Shown here piece by piece: positions 26,416 through 35,891 of a stretch of 64,000 bases of DNA. The notes under the pieces were generated by a model, which ran no database searches, had not been told where the DNA came from, and was given only the letters and a program-made list of their open reading frames with translations. Origin of the DNA: Sulfurimonas gotlandica GD1. GTDB lineage: Bacteria > Campylobacterota > Campylobacteria > Campylobacterales > Sulfurimonadaceae. The translations under genes and the position numbers were made by a program. Position 1 is the first letter of the stretch; the number at the start of each line of letters is the position of its first letter. The stretch spans positions 124,001 through 188,000 of the forward strand of contig NZ_AFRZ01000001.1 in NCBI RefSeq assembly GCF_000242915.1, written 5' to 3'.

Positions 26416-27252
26416 TTATTCGGCCTTTTCAAATTTTCTTTTTGTTTTATCTAACTTATCATCAAAGAACATAGTCGGAGTTCCATTAACCATAAGAGCA
26501 TTTGCTATATCTAAATCACTTTTAATATGATTTAAAACTGCTTCTGATTTTAAATCTGCAGGAGTAATGTTTGTTCCCATAACAGAGTTAAATGCAGCTA
26601 ATATCTTGTTAATATCTTTTTCATCTGATTTAACATTTACAGTATAAAGTTTCAGCACAACATCTTTTTTGCCTTGTATTTCAGCTGCAACTGCTGCTTT
26701 AACTAACTCTACAGCTGCAGGATGAAGTGAAGGAAGAGGAAAGTGATAATAGTATACAGCAAACTTCTTTGGATCTTTTTTCATAGTGTTTATTGCCGCA
26801 GGAACAAAGTTTCTACAAAATGGGCAAAGTGGATCAGAGAAGATTGCTACCCTATGAGTAGCATCTGCATTTCCATAGATAAGATTCTCTTTTTTATAAT
26901 ATTTCAATTCAAATGACGGAGAAACTGAATCTTTTAAAGAAATGCCTGTTTTAACGTCTATAAGATCAGGAGAAATAGTATCTCCGTTAGAGAACCAAAT
27001 CATTTTCTGCTTAACGTCACGTGTTCCTTCTTTAGCTTTTACTGTAGCATCTACACCTACTATAAATGCATTCCAACCTTTTACCTGCGCAAGAGGAATT
27101 GATTGTTCAACTTTAACACTAAGTTTGATTATATTTGGGTTACCCTCAAATGACTTTTTTAAAAACTTTTCTATATCTTCGTTGGAAGTAGCTGCTTGAG
27201 CAAAACTACTTAGAAGTAGAGCTGTCGCTAATAATTTCAACATCAATGACAT
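26416..27252 (-). CDS. Periplasmic thiol-disulfide protein, DsbC/DsbG-like
   Basis: 278 residues with a signal peptide (MSLMLKLLATALLLSSFAQAA), an N-terminal domain that could dimerise, and a thioredoxin fold carrying DPLCPFCRNFVP (CxxC) and a cis-proline loop (VNGTPTMFFD). The overall plan fits a DsbC/DsbG isomerase or a periplasmic reductase. The ATG at 27252 has AAAGGA five bases upstream, so the 47-base overlap with the preceding fxsA-like gene is likely real. Its position among haem genes hints at a role in cytochrome c maturation, which is inference. Confidence 0.8.
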   Translation of the reverse strand: MSLMLKLLATALLLSSFAQAATSNEDIEKFLKKSFEGNPNIIKLSVKVEQSIPLAQVKGWNAFIVGVDATVKAKEGTRDVKQKMIWFSNGDTISPDLIDVKTGISLKDSVSPSFELKYYKKENLIYGNADATHRVAIFSDPLCPFCRNFVPAAINTMKKDPKKFAVYYYHFPLPSLHPAAVELVKAAVAAEIQGKKDVVLKLYTVNVKSDEKDINKILAAFNSVMGTNITPADLKSEAVLNHIKSDLDIANALMVNGTPTMFFDDKLDKTKRKFEKAE

Positions 27253-27646
27253 CTGAATCCTTTTGTATGTTTTTTTCTATATTTTCTTGAGTATTACTCG
27301 GATGATAATTACCGGATTGTACATTATAACGGTTAACGAGCATGCTAGTAAAAACACTAAACTGCATCACTACACCAATTATGTCAGTTAAAAAACCTGG
27401 AATTATCAGTAATATAGCACCAATGATTGTAAAAAGATTAAGTCTCTGAAACTCTGTTAAATCAATGGCATGGTAAGAGACGGCGGTAATATTATGCAGC
27501 AGGGTTGTTCTAAAATTCACTAGTATTGATATACCTATAAAAGCAGTTAAAACAATCTCAAAAAATGTTGCTAAACCACCAATAGCTGATGAGATATTAA
27601 CAGAGATTAGAACTTCTAAAAAAAGATATATTACAAAGTAAATCAT
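27206..27646 (-). CDS. FxsA-family membrane protein
   Basis: 146 residues with an N-terminal hydrophobic pair (MIYFVIYLFLEVLISVNISSA...) and the FxsA hallmark IIPGFLTDIIGVVMQ (about 82-96), then a polar C-terminal tail. FxsA is a small cytoplasmic-membrane protein known for modifying phage exclusion; its cellular job is unclear. It is 1 base from the proS stop and overlaps the downstream DsbC-like gene, so it is embedded in the operon. Confidence 0.75.
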   Translation of the reverse strand: MIYFVIYLFLEVLISVNISSAIGGLATFFEIVLTAFIGISILVNFRTTLLHNITAVSYHAIDLTEFQRLNLFTIIGAILLIIPGFLTDIIGVVMQFSVFTSMLVNRYNVQSGNYHPSNTQENIEKNIQKDSDVIDVEIISDSSTSK

Positions 27647-27647
27647 A

Positions 27648-28952
27648 CTAGATTAACTCCATAATATGCTTATAAATATCACCCGTCTTTACTGAAATTT
27701 TTTCTTGTGTTTTTCTATCATATACTTGAACAAGTCCATTATCCAACTCTTTACCAATAATTACAGTATATGGAAAGCCGATAAGTTCTGCATCTTTCAT
27801 CTTGAAGCCAAATCTTTCTTTTCTATCATCAAACATAGCTTCAACATTTTCACCTAGAAGTTTTAAATACAACTCTTCTCCAAGTGTCATTTGTGTTTCA
27901 TCTTTAATATTTGACACCATAATATTTATCGTATATGGAGCTGTCTCTTTTGTCCAGATACAGCCATTTTCATCATGGTTTTGCTCGATCACAGATGCTA
28001 CAAGTCTACTAACGCCTATACCGAATGTCGCCATCTCAAAAGGTCTCGGCTTACCATTTTCATCACTAAAGTTTGCTTCAAGTGCGCTAGAGTATTTAGT
28101 TCCGAGTTGGAAGATATGTCCAACTTCAATACCCTTTTTGAAACTTAAATTTCCACCACAAGAACATTTTTCACTTATTTCTTTTGTTTGTAACTCTTCA
28201 TAAGTTTTCTCATTTAAAGCATCAACTTCTTCTTCATTGTCAAATATAGTTTCTATATTTGCACCATAATCACAACTCTCACATACAATGATAGTGTCTT
28301 CACCGCTGTCAGCTAAAACATGGAACTCTTTACTTCCTTCTCCACCTATAGCTCCACTGTCAGCTTGAACTACTCTAAAGTCAAGACCAAGTCTTGTAAA
28401 GATCTTTTTGTAAGTCTCTTCCATCAAATCGAACTCTCTAATCATATCTTCTGTTGAAGCATGAAAAGAGTAACCATCTTTCATTAAAAATTCACGACCA
28501 CGTAAAAGTCCATATCTAGGTCTTGCTTCATCACGAAATTTTGTATTAATCTGATATAGATTAAGAGGTAAATCTTTATAACTTGTTACTCTATTTTTAA
28601 CAAGTTCTACCATAGCTTCTTCATTCGTAGGACTAAGTACAAAATCATTTTGGTGTCTGTCTTGAATACGAAGCATCTCTTTGCCCATTGCATCTGCACG
28701 ACCACTTCTATCCCATAGGCCGATAGGCGTCACAAAGCTTAATTGTACTTCATTACAGCCAGCCATGTCTAACTCTTCTTTTACAATAGTTCTAATCTTT
28801 TCTAATACAATTTTACCTAATGGCAGAAAGTTATAAAGTCCAGCACCTTGTTGGTTTATAAACCCACCTCTTACTAAAAACTGATGTGACGGCAGAGTTG
28901 CATCGTTTGGTACTTCTTTAGTTGTTGGTATAAAAGCGCGGCTTCTTCTCAT
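27648..28952 (-). CDS. proS: Prolyl-tRNA synthetase without the editing insertion
   Basis: Charges tRNA-Pro. Class II motif 2 is intact ([23 protein letters not shown], about 139-161), motif 3 reads [14 protein letters not shown] (about 307-320), and the C-terminal anticodon-binding domain is present ([11 protein letters not shown] to the end). Standard bacterial ProRS is ~570 residues because a YbaK-like editing domain of ~180 residues sits between motifs 2 and 3; this protein is 434 residues. The segment between [11 protein letters not shown] (~230) and [26 protein letters not shown] (~263) is only about 30 residues, so the domain is missing by a clean in-frame loss. It overlaps hemA by 4 bases. 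Confidence 0.93.
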   Translation of the reverse strand: MRRSRAFIPTTKEVPNDATLPSHQFLVRGGFINQQGAGLYNFLPLGKIVLEKIRTIVKEELDMAGCNEVQLSFVTPIGLWDRSGRADAMGKEMLRIQDRHQNDFVLSPTNEEAMVELVKNRVTSYKDLPLNLYQINTKFRDEARPRYGLLRGREFLMKDGYSFHASTEDMIREFDLMEETYKKIFTRLGLDFRVVQADSGAIGGEGSKEFHVLADSGEDTIIVCESCDYGANIETIFDNEEEVDALNEKTYEELQTKEISEKCSCGGNLSFKKGIEVGHIFQLGTKYSSALEANFSDENGKPRPFEMATFGIGVSRLVASVIEQNHDENGCIWTKETAPYTINIMVSNIKDETQMTLGEELYLKLLGENVEAMFDDRKERFGFKMKDAELIGFPYTVIIGKELDNGLVQVYDRKTQEKISVKTGDIYKHIMELI

Positions 28953-30259
28953 TTACTTCCTTTTTGTGCTATATTTAGGGCATGCTCACATTTGTATTTA
29001 TCCGGCATCTCTACATTCTTATTGTCATTCTTTATTAAAAATTGTAAAGCTCCGGTTATCATATCTGACTTTGACTCTTCAGATACACTTCTCATCTTTG
29101 TAGTCATATCATGCAAGAAGCGTTTCATTACCTGCTCACCCATTTTATGTACTTCTTCTTCATACTCTTTTGGAATATATCCGTTTTTAATAACTCTTTG
29201 GCTTTCTATTCTTGCAGCTTCAAAAGCTTTTGCATATATATCTTTTATCATCGGTTCTATATTTAGAGTATCTAACCACTCAAAGAATGCCACCGTGCTT
29301 CGTCCAATGATTGTATGAGCTTTTCTAGCCTCATCTTCTCTAAGACCTTTATTTTCATCAACTATAGTCTTTAAGTCATCTATTTGATAAAGGTTTATAC
29401 GCTCACCTTTGTGATAGACTATATCTCTTGGAATAGCTAAATCAAACCAGTATCTATCAAAATCACATGCTTTAATAATTTCATCAGTGATAATAGGAAC
29501 TGGTGATGAAGTTGCAGTAAAAAGTATTTCAAACTCATTGATGATATGAGGAAGTTGATCAAAGTCTAAAACTTTTGCACCACATTCCTGAGCCAATGTA
29601 AATGCTTTTTCTTTTGTTCTGTTCATAATATAAACATCAGCACCGTTTGAAACCATATGTTTTGCTGTAATCTCAGACATCTCACCAGTTCCGATTATTA
29701 GTGCTTTTTTTCCTTCAACACTCTCTAGAACAGACTTTAGTTTAGCAACTGCCACACTAGCAATTGAAACAGGCTTTGAAGATATATCTGTCGCATTTCT
29801 AACTTTGGCAGCACACTTAAAAGCATTATGCATAGCACGTGCAAGTTTTTGACCACAATGTCCATTATCATATGAGAATCTAAATGCATCTTTTAGTTGT
29901 CCAGCGATCTGTGTTTCACCAATAACCATAGAATCAAGTGAAGATGCAACTGTAAAAAGATGGTGAATAGCACTGCTATCATCAAATATATCAGCACGGC
30001 CTTCTAGCTCTTCTATAGGAATTCCTGCACGAGCTGTCAGCTGCTCAAAAATATGCTGAGTAGCTGTAACTATATCACTACAGCTACAAAAAATTTCCAT
30101 TCTGTTACACGTAGAAATAAGAATAGTCTCGTTTATAGCTTCACTTTCATTTAGTTTTGTTAGACATCCACTAACATGTTCATCATCAGGATATGACAAC
30201 TTTTCTCTAATTTCCATAGTAGAGTTTTTGTGTGAAAAACTTATATTTAGATAGTGCAT
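28949..30259 (-). CDS. hemA: Glutamyl-tRNA reductase
   Basis: Reduces glutamyl-tRNA to glutamate-1-semialdehyde, entry to the C5 haem pathway. The catalytic cysteine lies in [10 protein letters not shown] (about 50), the substrate stretch [12 protein letters not shown] follows, and the NADPH loop is [11 protein letters not shown] dimerisation helix forms the C-terminus. 436 residues is normal. It overlaps the polyprenyl synthase upstream by 1 base and proS downstream by 4, and with hemC in the same run gives a haem operon. Confidence 0.96.
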   Translation of the reverse strand: MHYLNISFSHKNSTMEIREKLSYPDDEHVSGCLTKLNESEAINETILISTCNRMEIFCSCSDIVTATQHIFEQLTARAGIPIEELEGRADIFDDSSAIHHLFTVASSLDSMVIGETQIAGQLKDAFRFSYDNGHCGQKLARAMHNAFKCAAKVRNATDISSKPVSIASVAVAKLKSVLESVEGKKALIIGTGEMSEITAKHMVSNGADVYIMNRTKEKAFTLAQECGAKVLDFDQLPHIINEFEILFTATSSPVPIITDEIIKACDFDRYWFDLAIPRDIVYHKGERINLYQIDDLKTIVDENKGLREDEARKAHTIIGRSTVAFFEWLDTLNIEPMIKDIYAKAFEAARIESQRVIKNGYIPKEYEEEVHKMGEQVMKRFLHDMTTKMRSVSEESKSDMITGALQFLIKNDNKNVEMPDKYKCEHALNIAQKGSK

Positions 30260-31146
30260 TAGTAACTTCTTTTAATCATAGTTTGTAATATATCAATGAG
30301 TTCTTGGTCATCTTTAACAGCAAGCATTGCTTCGTTAGATAGTTTTTTTGCAAGCTCAAACGAGCTTTCAACACTTTTATGTTCTTGCATCTTTTGCTTT
30401 ATCCAGAGAACTTCACTTTCATCTATGTACTTGGCATGTGAGCTTTTTAATCTCTTTTTATCTTGGTCATTTAGTTTTTTGTATAAATATATATAAGGAA
30501 GTGTACACTTTCCTTCTACAAAGTCATTCATAGCAGGTTTGCCAAGAGTAGCCGAATCAGCTGTAATATCTAAAATATCATCAATAATCTGAAAAGAAAG
30601 ACCTAGATTTTTTCCATAAACACCATATTTATCAGCATCTTTACCCACAAGCAGTGCAGAAGCATAAGCAGCTGCTTCAATTAAAGTAGCAGTTTTCAGA
30701 TAAAGCATATCCAGATATTTTTCTTCGTCTTCATTAAACTCATCTGCCATCTTTACATCTTGCATCTCACCCTTAGATAGTGCAGTAACAGATGAGGCTA
30801 TAGACTTTGCTATATCTCTGTCAAATTCAACCAACTCAGTAAAAGCTTTTGAGTAGAGGATATCGCCTAACATTACAGCTGTTTTACTGCCATCGGTAGC
30901 ATTAACAGATGCTACACCTCTTCTTGTGATTGATTCATCAATAACATCATCATGAAGCAGACTTGCTCCATGAATCAACTCAACAATAGCAGCTAAAAGT
31001 GGAGCTTTTTCATGCTCAGGAGCGATTTTTAAAATTAATTTTGCTCTAAGTCTTTTACCGCCAGAGAGCATATTAAAGAGACGAGTTACCTCATCATAAT
31101 CAATTTCTTTTATCAATCTTTCTATTTCACGCTCAACTCTTTGCAT
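30259..31146 (-). CDS. ispB: All-trans polyprenyl diphosphate synthase
   Basis: Builds the long isoprenoid tail of menaquinone from IPP. First aspartate-rich motif: LLHDDVIDESITRRG (DDxxD); second: FQIIDDILDITADSATLGKPAMND. GGKRLRAKL near the N-terminus binds IPP. 295 residues, a little short for octaprenyl synthases (~320) but complete in motifs. It is near the head of the haem/quinone operon and supplies tails for the quinone whose ring may be decarboxylated by the UbiD-family enzyme at the other end. Confidence 0.88.
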   Translation of the reverse strand: MQRVEREIERLIKEIDYDEVTRLFNMLSGGKRLRAKLILKIAPEHEKAPLLAAIVELIHGASLLHDDVIDESITRRGVASVNATDGSKTAVMLGDILYSKAFTELVEFDRDIAKSIASSVTALSKGEMQDVKMADEFNEDEEKYLDMLYLKTATLIEAAAYASALLVGKDADKYGVYGKNLGLSFQIIDDILDITADSATLGKPAMNDFVEGKCTLPYIYLYKKLNDQDKKRLKSSHAKYIDESEVLWIKQKMQEHKSVESSFELAKKLSNEAMLAVKDDQELIDILQTMIKRSY

Positions 31147-31155
31147 TAAACCCTC

Positions 31156-31572
31156 TTAACCATTATTTAAATGTGTGACACTTACTTCCATATCTTTATC
31201 AAACAAAAATAGCTCAAAGACTGCTTCTCTTGTTTCATATTTAAACTCTTTAAATTTAACTAGTATATAAGCCGCATTAAAATGACCACTGCCTCTAGGC
31301 CTTAACTCAAGCCTAAAAAAACGATTCTTTTCTCTTAGATATAAGATATTTTGTGCAACTTTCCTATCGTATGAGCGATGGATTACCAATCCCTCATTTT
31401 TATATAGTGTCCAACTAAATTTAAAAAGTTTTGTAATGTCGCCGTATTTTACAAGAATTTTCTTTTGTTCATCCTTTTTTAGAGTGATTGTTGTTACATC
31501 TCTGTACTCATCCCCTAAAACTACACCATGACTAAGTGCTAAAATGATAAAAACTTGTAAAAACAGCTTCAT
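31156..31572 (-). CDS. Hypothetical exported protein
   Basis: 138 residues with a signal peptide (MKLFLQVFIILALSHGVVLG). The mature part is strongly beta-forming with alternating basic and aromatic residues (KLFKFSWTLYKNEGLVIHRSY, NRFFRLELRPRGSG). I recognise no family. It lies between the DUF2018 gene (5 bases) and ispB (9 bases), so it is cotranscribed with them; a periplasmic location is the only firm prediction. Confidence 0.6.
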   Translation of the reverse strand: MKLFLQVFIILALSHGVVLGDEYRDVTTITLKKDEQKKILVKYGDITKLFKFSWTLYKNEGLVIHRSYDRKVAQNILYLREKNRFFRLELRPRGSGHFNAAYILVKFKEFKYETREAVFELFLFDKDMEVSVTHLNNG

Positions 31573-31577
31573 TTTAT

Positions 31578-31868
31578 CTACTCACTTTTTGAAACTATTT
31601 CACCCATCAGCTCAATGCTTAGACTCTTAGTCTTAGTCTCAACCGAATCACGATTTTCTACAATAAACATATCGATTTCTTTACCATAATCTTCACCAAA
31701 TTTTTCTTCCAGAAAAAGCTCCATTGCGGCTCTTCTTTTCATAAAATTTTCTAAATCATATCTAACGACATCATTATTAGCATTAAAAATTATATCCATT
31801 AATTTACTAGTTGGTGAACCTAAAAACACATCATCTTCATCTTCAAATAGCGCACTATATTTTGACAT
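31578..31868 (-). CDS. DUF2018 (HP0242-like) small helical protein
   Basis: 96 residues resembling H. pylori HP0242: FLGSPTSKLMDIIFNANNDVV followed by an all-helical, glutamate-rich body (DLENFMKRRAAMELFLEEKFG). HP0242 forms an intertwined, knotted homodimer of unknown function, and the family is essentially restricted to Campylobacterota, so this is a lineage marker. AAGGAATAA precedes the ATG and a TATAAT box lies 36 bases upstream; it heads the operon running to ubiD. Confidence 0.75.
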   Translation of the reverse strand: MSKYSALFEDEDDVFLGSPTSKLMDIIFNANNDVVRYDLENFMKRRAAMELFLEEKFGEDYGKEIDMFIVENRDSVETKTKSLSIELMGEIVSKSE

Positions 31869-31903
31869 TTATTTATTCCTTAATTTTATTTATAGATTTT
31901 GTG

Positions 31904-31909
31904 ATTATA
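31904..31909 (-). promoter_or_regulatory. -10 element (TATAAT) of the DUF2018-ispB-hemA-proS-hemC-ubiD run
   Basis: Perfect TATAAT on the minus strand, 36 bases ahead of the DUF2018 ATG. It is the only good promoter I see for the tightly packed genes that follow. Confidence 0.5.
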
Positions 31910-32012
31910 CAGTTCATTTATTAATTATTACTTGAGATAGTTCAAGAGAGTAAATAGTTTTAAGAAATACACAGATTTTTTTTAGAAGAATGAGATTGAA
32001 GGATTTGTTACT

Positions 32013-32049
32013 CTTTGGGAAATGAGGTCTAATCCACTCAGTCCCAAAG
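32013..32049 (-). repeat. Long hairpin after argB, possible terminator
   Basis: CTTTGGGA (32013-32020) pairs with TCCCAAAG (32042-32049), with an inner TGAG/CTCA extension, 10 bases after the argB stop. On the minus strand no U-run follows, so it is either a weak terminator or an mRNA 3' stabiliser. Confidence 0.4.
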
Positions 32050-32058
32050 TAGCTATTA

Positions 32059-32910
32059 TTACTTAATAATTTGAGTACCAACACCTTCTGATGTAAATAG
32101 TTCCAAGAGCATTGAATGCTCTATTCTTCCGTCAATAATATGTGCTTTTTGAACACCACCTTCAATCGCTTCTAAACATGCGTCAACTTTTGGTACCATT
32201 CCGCCATGAATCGTTCCATCAGCTTTAAGTGCTTCAACTTCGGCTTTTGTAAGAGTTTCTAAAAGCTCTTTATCATTGTTTAAAACACCTGCTGTATCCG
32301 TCAAAAATATAATTTTATTTGCACCGATTGCTTTTGCTACGTATGATGCACATAAGTCAGCATTTATATTATATCCTGGATGCCCCATCTCTTCACCGGC
32401 AGCAATTGGTGCAATAACAGGGATAAATTTATCATCAATTAATTTTTGGAGTACATCAGCTTTGACATTTGTTATATTTCCAGTAAGTCCCCACTTTGCA
32501 AAATCTTTTGGTTTTGCAGTAATAAAATGAGCATCTTTACCGCTTACACCGATAGCTTTAGCTCCATGAGAATTTAGTAAAGAGACTATATCTTTGTTTA
32601 TTTCTCCGCTTAGGACCATTTCAACTATACGCATAACTTCTTTGCTTGTTACTCTTTGACCATCTATAAATTTAGAATCAATTTTTAAAGCTTCTAACAT
32701 ATCATTAATCTTAGGACCGCCACCATGAACAATAACTGGTCTTATCCCAACTAAATACATCAGTAAGATATCTTCAGCAAACTTCTCTTTTAATTGAGGT
32801 GTCTCCTGAGCTGAACCACCATACTTTATAACTATAATTTCTTTAGTGAACTCTTTTATAAACGGTAATGCATCAAGCAGCGTTTTTACTGTTTCAATCT
32901 TTTTTTGCAC
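32059..32910 (-). CDS. argB: Acetylglutamate kinase
   Basis: Phosphorylates N-acetylglutamate in arginine synthesis. Amino-acid-kinase marks: IVIKYGGSAQ at the N-terminus, VIVHGGGPKIN, the MVLSGEINKDIV region, YNINADLCASYVAKAIGANKIIFLTDTAGV and GGMVPKVDACLEA. 283 residues is normal. It overlaps the 3' end of lpxK by 17 bases, an arrangement that couples their translation. Confidence 0.96.
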   Translation of the reverse strand: MQKKIETVKTLLDALPFIKEFTKEIIVIKYGGSAQETPQLKEKFAEDILLMYLVGIRPVIVHGGGPKINDMLEALKIDSKFIDGQRVTSKEVMRIVEMVLSGEINKDIVSLLNSHGAKAIGVSGKDAHFITAKPKDFAKWGLTGNITNVKADVLQKLIDDKFIPVIAPIAAGEEMGHPGYNINADLCASYVAKAIGANKIIFLTDTAGVLNNDKELLETLTKAEVEALKADGTIHGGMVPKVDACLEAIEGGVQKAHIIDGRIEHSMLLELFTSEGVGTQIIK

Positions 32911-33817
32911 TATTACTTCCTCTATACTTATCTATAATATTAAAAAATTTATCATCAACTATCACCTCTAAATCTAACAACGAAAGTGGAAGATTGAAAG
33001 ATTCAACTTTAACAAAATCCTTGTATGTGAGTAAAAGTGAATCTGAATTATCTTTTTTTAAAATCTCTTGTAACTCTTCTTTTAAAAATGAGTAATGATC
33101 TTCAAAATAATTTTTACTTACAACTTCTGGTAGAAATTCATCAAGTCTAAATGGTCTTGCTATAGCTGTTACTAGTGACATTCTAGCACTTTTATTTTTA
33201 AGTTCCACCACTCTCTTGAAATCTTTTGTCTCTTCAAGTACAATCGCTTCTTTAGAAGACCATAGTCTCTCTCTAAAAGCACCTGAAGGCAAACATCTAC
33301 TGTTCTTAGTTTTTACATCTATGAGCAGGTCAAGCTTCTTGATATCATGCTTAGAATATGCATCATCTAAAAATACTATTTTAGCACCCATCTCTTTAGC
33401 TTTTTTAATTCCAGCAGGTCTATCTTCGCTAACTATGACTATGGCTTCTTTAAGTTTATGCGCATAAATCATAGCTTCATCTCCACTAATCTCTACATCA
33501 CATAAAATATTATCTCTATCTTTAACAACATATAGGCCCTTGCTCTTACGGCCATATCCACGAAGTACTATAGCCGCATCTGCATATCGAGATGCAAGAG
33601 CAGTGACAAGAGGTGTTTTTCCACTTCCGCCAACACTTAAATTACCTACACTTACTATGTCTATTTCAAAATCTATTGGAGTTTTATTTTTAAAGCGAAT
33701 GTACATACCAAAGCAATATATCCAACTTAAAGGAAGGAGTAAAAAAGAGAGAAGTTTTTGAATAAAATTTGGATTATAGAAATACTCTTCAACCCAAAAT
33801 ACTAAACTCTTTTTCAA
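32894..33817 (-). CDS. lpxK: Tetraacyldisaccharide 4'-kinase
   Basis: Sixth step of lipid A synthesis at the inner membrane: phosphorylates the 4' position of the disaccharide. The ATP loop is in SVGNLSVGGSGKTPLV (about 56-71), preceded by a hydrophobic N-terminal helix, and RGYGRKSKG, DEAMIYA and DDAYSKHDIKKLDLLIDV follow as in LpxK. 307 residues is normal. It lies 5 bases after the DegT-type aminotransferase gene. Confidence 0.93.
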   Translation of the reverse strand: MKKSLVFWVEEYFYNPNFIQKLLSFLLLPLSWIYCFGMYIRFKNKTPIDFEIDIVSVGNLSVGGSGKTPLVTALASRYADAAIVLRGYGRKSKGLYVVKDRDNILCDVEISGDEAMIYAHKLKEAIVIVSEDRPAGIKKAKEMGAKIVFLDDAYSKHDIKKLDLLIDVKTKNSRCLPSGAFRERLWSSKEAIVLEETKDFKRVVELKNKSARMSLVTAIARPFRLDEFLPEVVSKNYFEDHYSFLKEELQEILKKDNSDSLLLTYKDFVKVESFNLPLSLLDLEVIVDDKFFNIIDKYRGSNSAKKD

Positions 33818-33822
33818 AGTTA

Positions 33823-34944
33823 TTAAACTCTTGTTTTAGCTATTTGTTTTACTTTTTCACAAATAAACTTAATCTCTTTATCATCCATACTTGCATAAAT
33901 AGGAAGAGATAAAACTTGCTGATAGCTTTTTAGTGCCATTGGATAGTTATTTATCTTTAGTGAATATTTTGATTTATAGTAAGTTAAAAGATGTAGTGGA
34001 ATATAATGTAATCCACACTCAACACCAACTTTTTTAAGTTCAAGTGCGAAGGAATCACGATTTTTATCTATCTTTACAATATATAAAGAGAACGGGTGCT
34101 CATCATTACTCATATCTGGTATTGTTACATGGTCTATTCCAGCTAAAGCATCACTAAATATTTTTGCAATCTCTTGATGTTTTTGTATGTTTGCATCTTG
34201 CTTTACAATTTGCGCTCTAATATAAGCAGCTTCTAGCTCACCCATAGAGTAATCATTGCCAATATCTACAACATCATAGATATATTCAAGTGAATCTTCA
34301 TCACGCTCTATTGCATGATTACTTAGAAGTTTTGCACGCTCCATGATTTCATCATTATTAGTTACTAGCATACCACCGTTACATACATTCTTTTTTAAAT
34401 GTGGAGAGAAGTTAAAACAAGTGATGTCTCCACCTGTTGAGCCTATCTTTTTACCCTTATATGTGGCACCTAGTGCTTCAGAAGCATCTTCAACAATCTT
34501 CACATCATAAATTTTAGCAATTGCATATAACCTTTCTAAATCAACTGTAACTCCAGCCATGTGAGTAACTATTACTGCTTTTAGTTTTTTAGATTGATTA
34601 TCTTCTAAATAAGCTTCTAAAAGATCTAAATTAATATTATAAGTTTCAGACTCTATATCAATAAAAACAGGTTCTGCATCAAAGTGACGAACTACCTCTG
34701 GCACATTAGGGTAAGCATTTACTGAACAAACTACTTTGTCCCCACGTTTAAGATCAAGTGCAATCATTGCTAGATGAAGTGCTGAAGTGCCATGAGAAGT
34801 TGCTAATGCATATTTTGCTCCTATATACGAAGCAAATTCTTCTTCTAACTGTGCTACCTGATTTAAATCTTCTGCGTCTAAAACGTCTGCTACATTACTA
34901 TGCTCTTCTCTTCCACTTTCATATTTACAAAACGGTATTTTCAT
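33823..34944 (-). CDS. DegT/DnrJ/EryC1-family PLP aminotransferase
   Basis: 373 residues with the sugar-aminotransferase fold: ALATSHGTSALHLAM (phosphate site), VIVTHMAGVTVDLERL, EDASEALGATYKGKKIGS, and the expected lysine region CFNFSPHLKKNVCNGGMLVT. In most members the Schiff-base lysine appears as SFxxxKxxxxGxGG; here it is FSPHLKKNVCNGG, still a good match. These enzymes usually aminate 4-keto or 3-keto nucleotide sugars for surface glycans, but no other glycan gene is nearby. lpxK and nadE neighbours do not define the substrate. Confidence 0.8.
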   Translation of the reverse strand: MKIPFCKYESGREEHSNVADVLDAEDLNQVAQLEEEFASYIGAKYALATSHGTSALHLAMIALDLKRGDKVVCSVNAYPNVPEVVRHFDAEPVFIDIESETYNINLDLLEAYLEDNQSKKLKAVIVTHMAGVTVDLERLYAIAKIYDVKIVEDASEALGATYKGKKIGSTGGDITCFNFSPHLKKNVCNGGMLVTNNDEIMERAKLLSNHAIERDEDSLEYIYDVVDIGNDYSMGELEAAYIRAQIVKQDANIQKHQEIAKIFSDALAGIDHVTIPDMSNDEHPFSLYIVKIDKNRDSFALELKKVGVECGLHYIPLHLLTYYKSKYSLKINNYPMALKSYQQVLSLPIYASMDDKEIKFICEKVKQIAKTRV

Positions 34945-34953
34945 ACTTTGTCC

Positions 34954-35760
34954 TTATAAGGTTATATCTCTAGGGTAGTTAAAATCATGGTTTATAGTTC
35001 TCGATGTAAGCTTTGCAATAACCGGCATCTTTCGCTTAAAATGGTTACGAAAAATTCTTCCTATTATCATATCCAGCATCTTAGAGTCTATACCTTTTTC
35101 AACAATTTCTTCTTTACTTAATCTATCTTCTACATATAATTTCAAAGCTTCATCTAGCTGTGCATATGTATAACCTAAATCATCTTCATCACTCTGTCCA
35201 TCCCATAAATCGGCTGATGGAGCTTTATCTATAATACTTCTTGTAACACCAAGGTAGTCTGCCAACTCATATACTTCACTCTTATAAAGATCCCCAATCG
35301 GGTTAACTGCGCTAGATAGATCTCCATAAAGAGTTCCATATCCCAACATCAATTCACTCTTGTTGCTTGTTCCTAAAACCAAAGCATTTTCTCTTGCTGA
35401 GATATCAAACAAAGTTGACATTCTCATACGAGAGGAGAAGTTGCCTTTTCTTAGATTGTCCATATTTGGATTCAACTCCTCATATGCACGCAACATCGGC
35501 TCAATAGATGCAGTTATCGCTTTCATAGAAAAATCTCTACAAAGTGCATCTGCATCATCGAGTGAACTCTGTGAAGAGTATTGTGAAGGCATTTTCACAC
35601 ATAATAGATCATCTTTAAAAGTTTTATGAGCTATAACAGCAACAACTGCAGAATCTAATCCGCCACTCAAACCAACAACAACCCTCTTTATTCCAGTTTT
35701 TCGAACTTCATCGTCTAAAAACCGTTGTAAATAGTCTGAAATTTGTGCATATTTACCCAT
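34954..35760 (-). CDS. nadE: NAD+ synthetase, ammonia-dependent
   Basis: Converts deamido-NAD to NAD. The PP-loop SGGLDSAVVA is near residue 35, GTSNKSELMLGYGTLYGD follows, and KAPSADLWDGQSDEDDLG matches the family. Reading from the ATG at 35760 gives 268 residues. An in-frame TTG at 35793 is excluded because the -10 box (35799-35804) places the transcript start at about 35792; AAAGG lies before the ATG. No glutaminase domain is attached, so ammonia is the nitrogen donor. Confidence 0.93.
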   Translation of the reverse strand: MGKYAQISDYLQRFLDDEVRKTGIKRVVVGLSGGLDSAVVAVIAHKTFKDDLLCVKMPSQYSSQSSLDDADALCRDFSMKAITASIEPMLRAYEELNPNMDNLRKGNFSSRMRMSTLFDISARENALVLGTSNKSELMLGYGTLYGDLSSAVNPIGDLYKSEVYELADYLGVTRSIIDKAPSADLWDGQSDEDDLGYTYAQLDEALKLYVEDRLSKEEIVEKGIDSKMLDMIIGRIFRNHFKRKMPVIAKLTSRTINHDFNYPRDITL

Positions 35761-35798
35761 ATATTTTAGCGAACCTTTAAAAATCTTTAACAAAAAAT

Positions 35799-35804
35799 AT
35801 TATA
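35799..35804 (-). promoter_or_regulatory. -10 element (TGnTATAAT) of the nadE-lpxK-argB run
   Basis: TGATATAAT on the minus strand, 39 bases before the nadE ATG at 35760. The divergent -10 for the MBL gene lies ~65 bases away. Confidence 0.5.
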
Positions 35805-35865
35805 TCAAAGTTTTGTAACAAATAACTTTTAGAATAATTTAGTTCTAATATTTATATAGTTTTGT

Positions 35866-35871
35866 TACAAT
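35866..35871 (+). promoter_or_regulatory. -10 element (TGnTACAAT) of the MBL/methyltransferase genes
   Basis: TGTTACAAT on the plus strand, 20-25 bases before the paired ATGs at 35889/35892. It excludes the in-frame TTG at 35862, which would lie upstream of the promoter. Confidence 0.45.
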
Positions 35872-35891
35872 CCAATAAAAAAGAGTACATG

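Noticed and set aside
32013-32049. argB 3' hairpin as a riboswitch or strong terminator
   Set aside because: It lies after the gene and has no U-run, so neither a riboswitch nor a strong intrinsic terminator is supported. It is listed only as a hairpin.
35761-35793. TTG start extending nadE by 11 codons
   Set aside because: The -10 box at 35799-35804 puts the transcript start at about this point, so the extension would not be in the mRNA.
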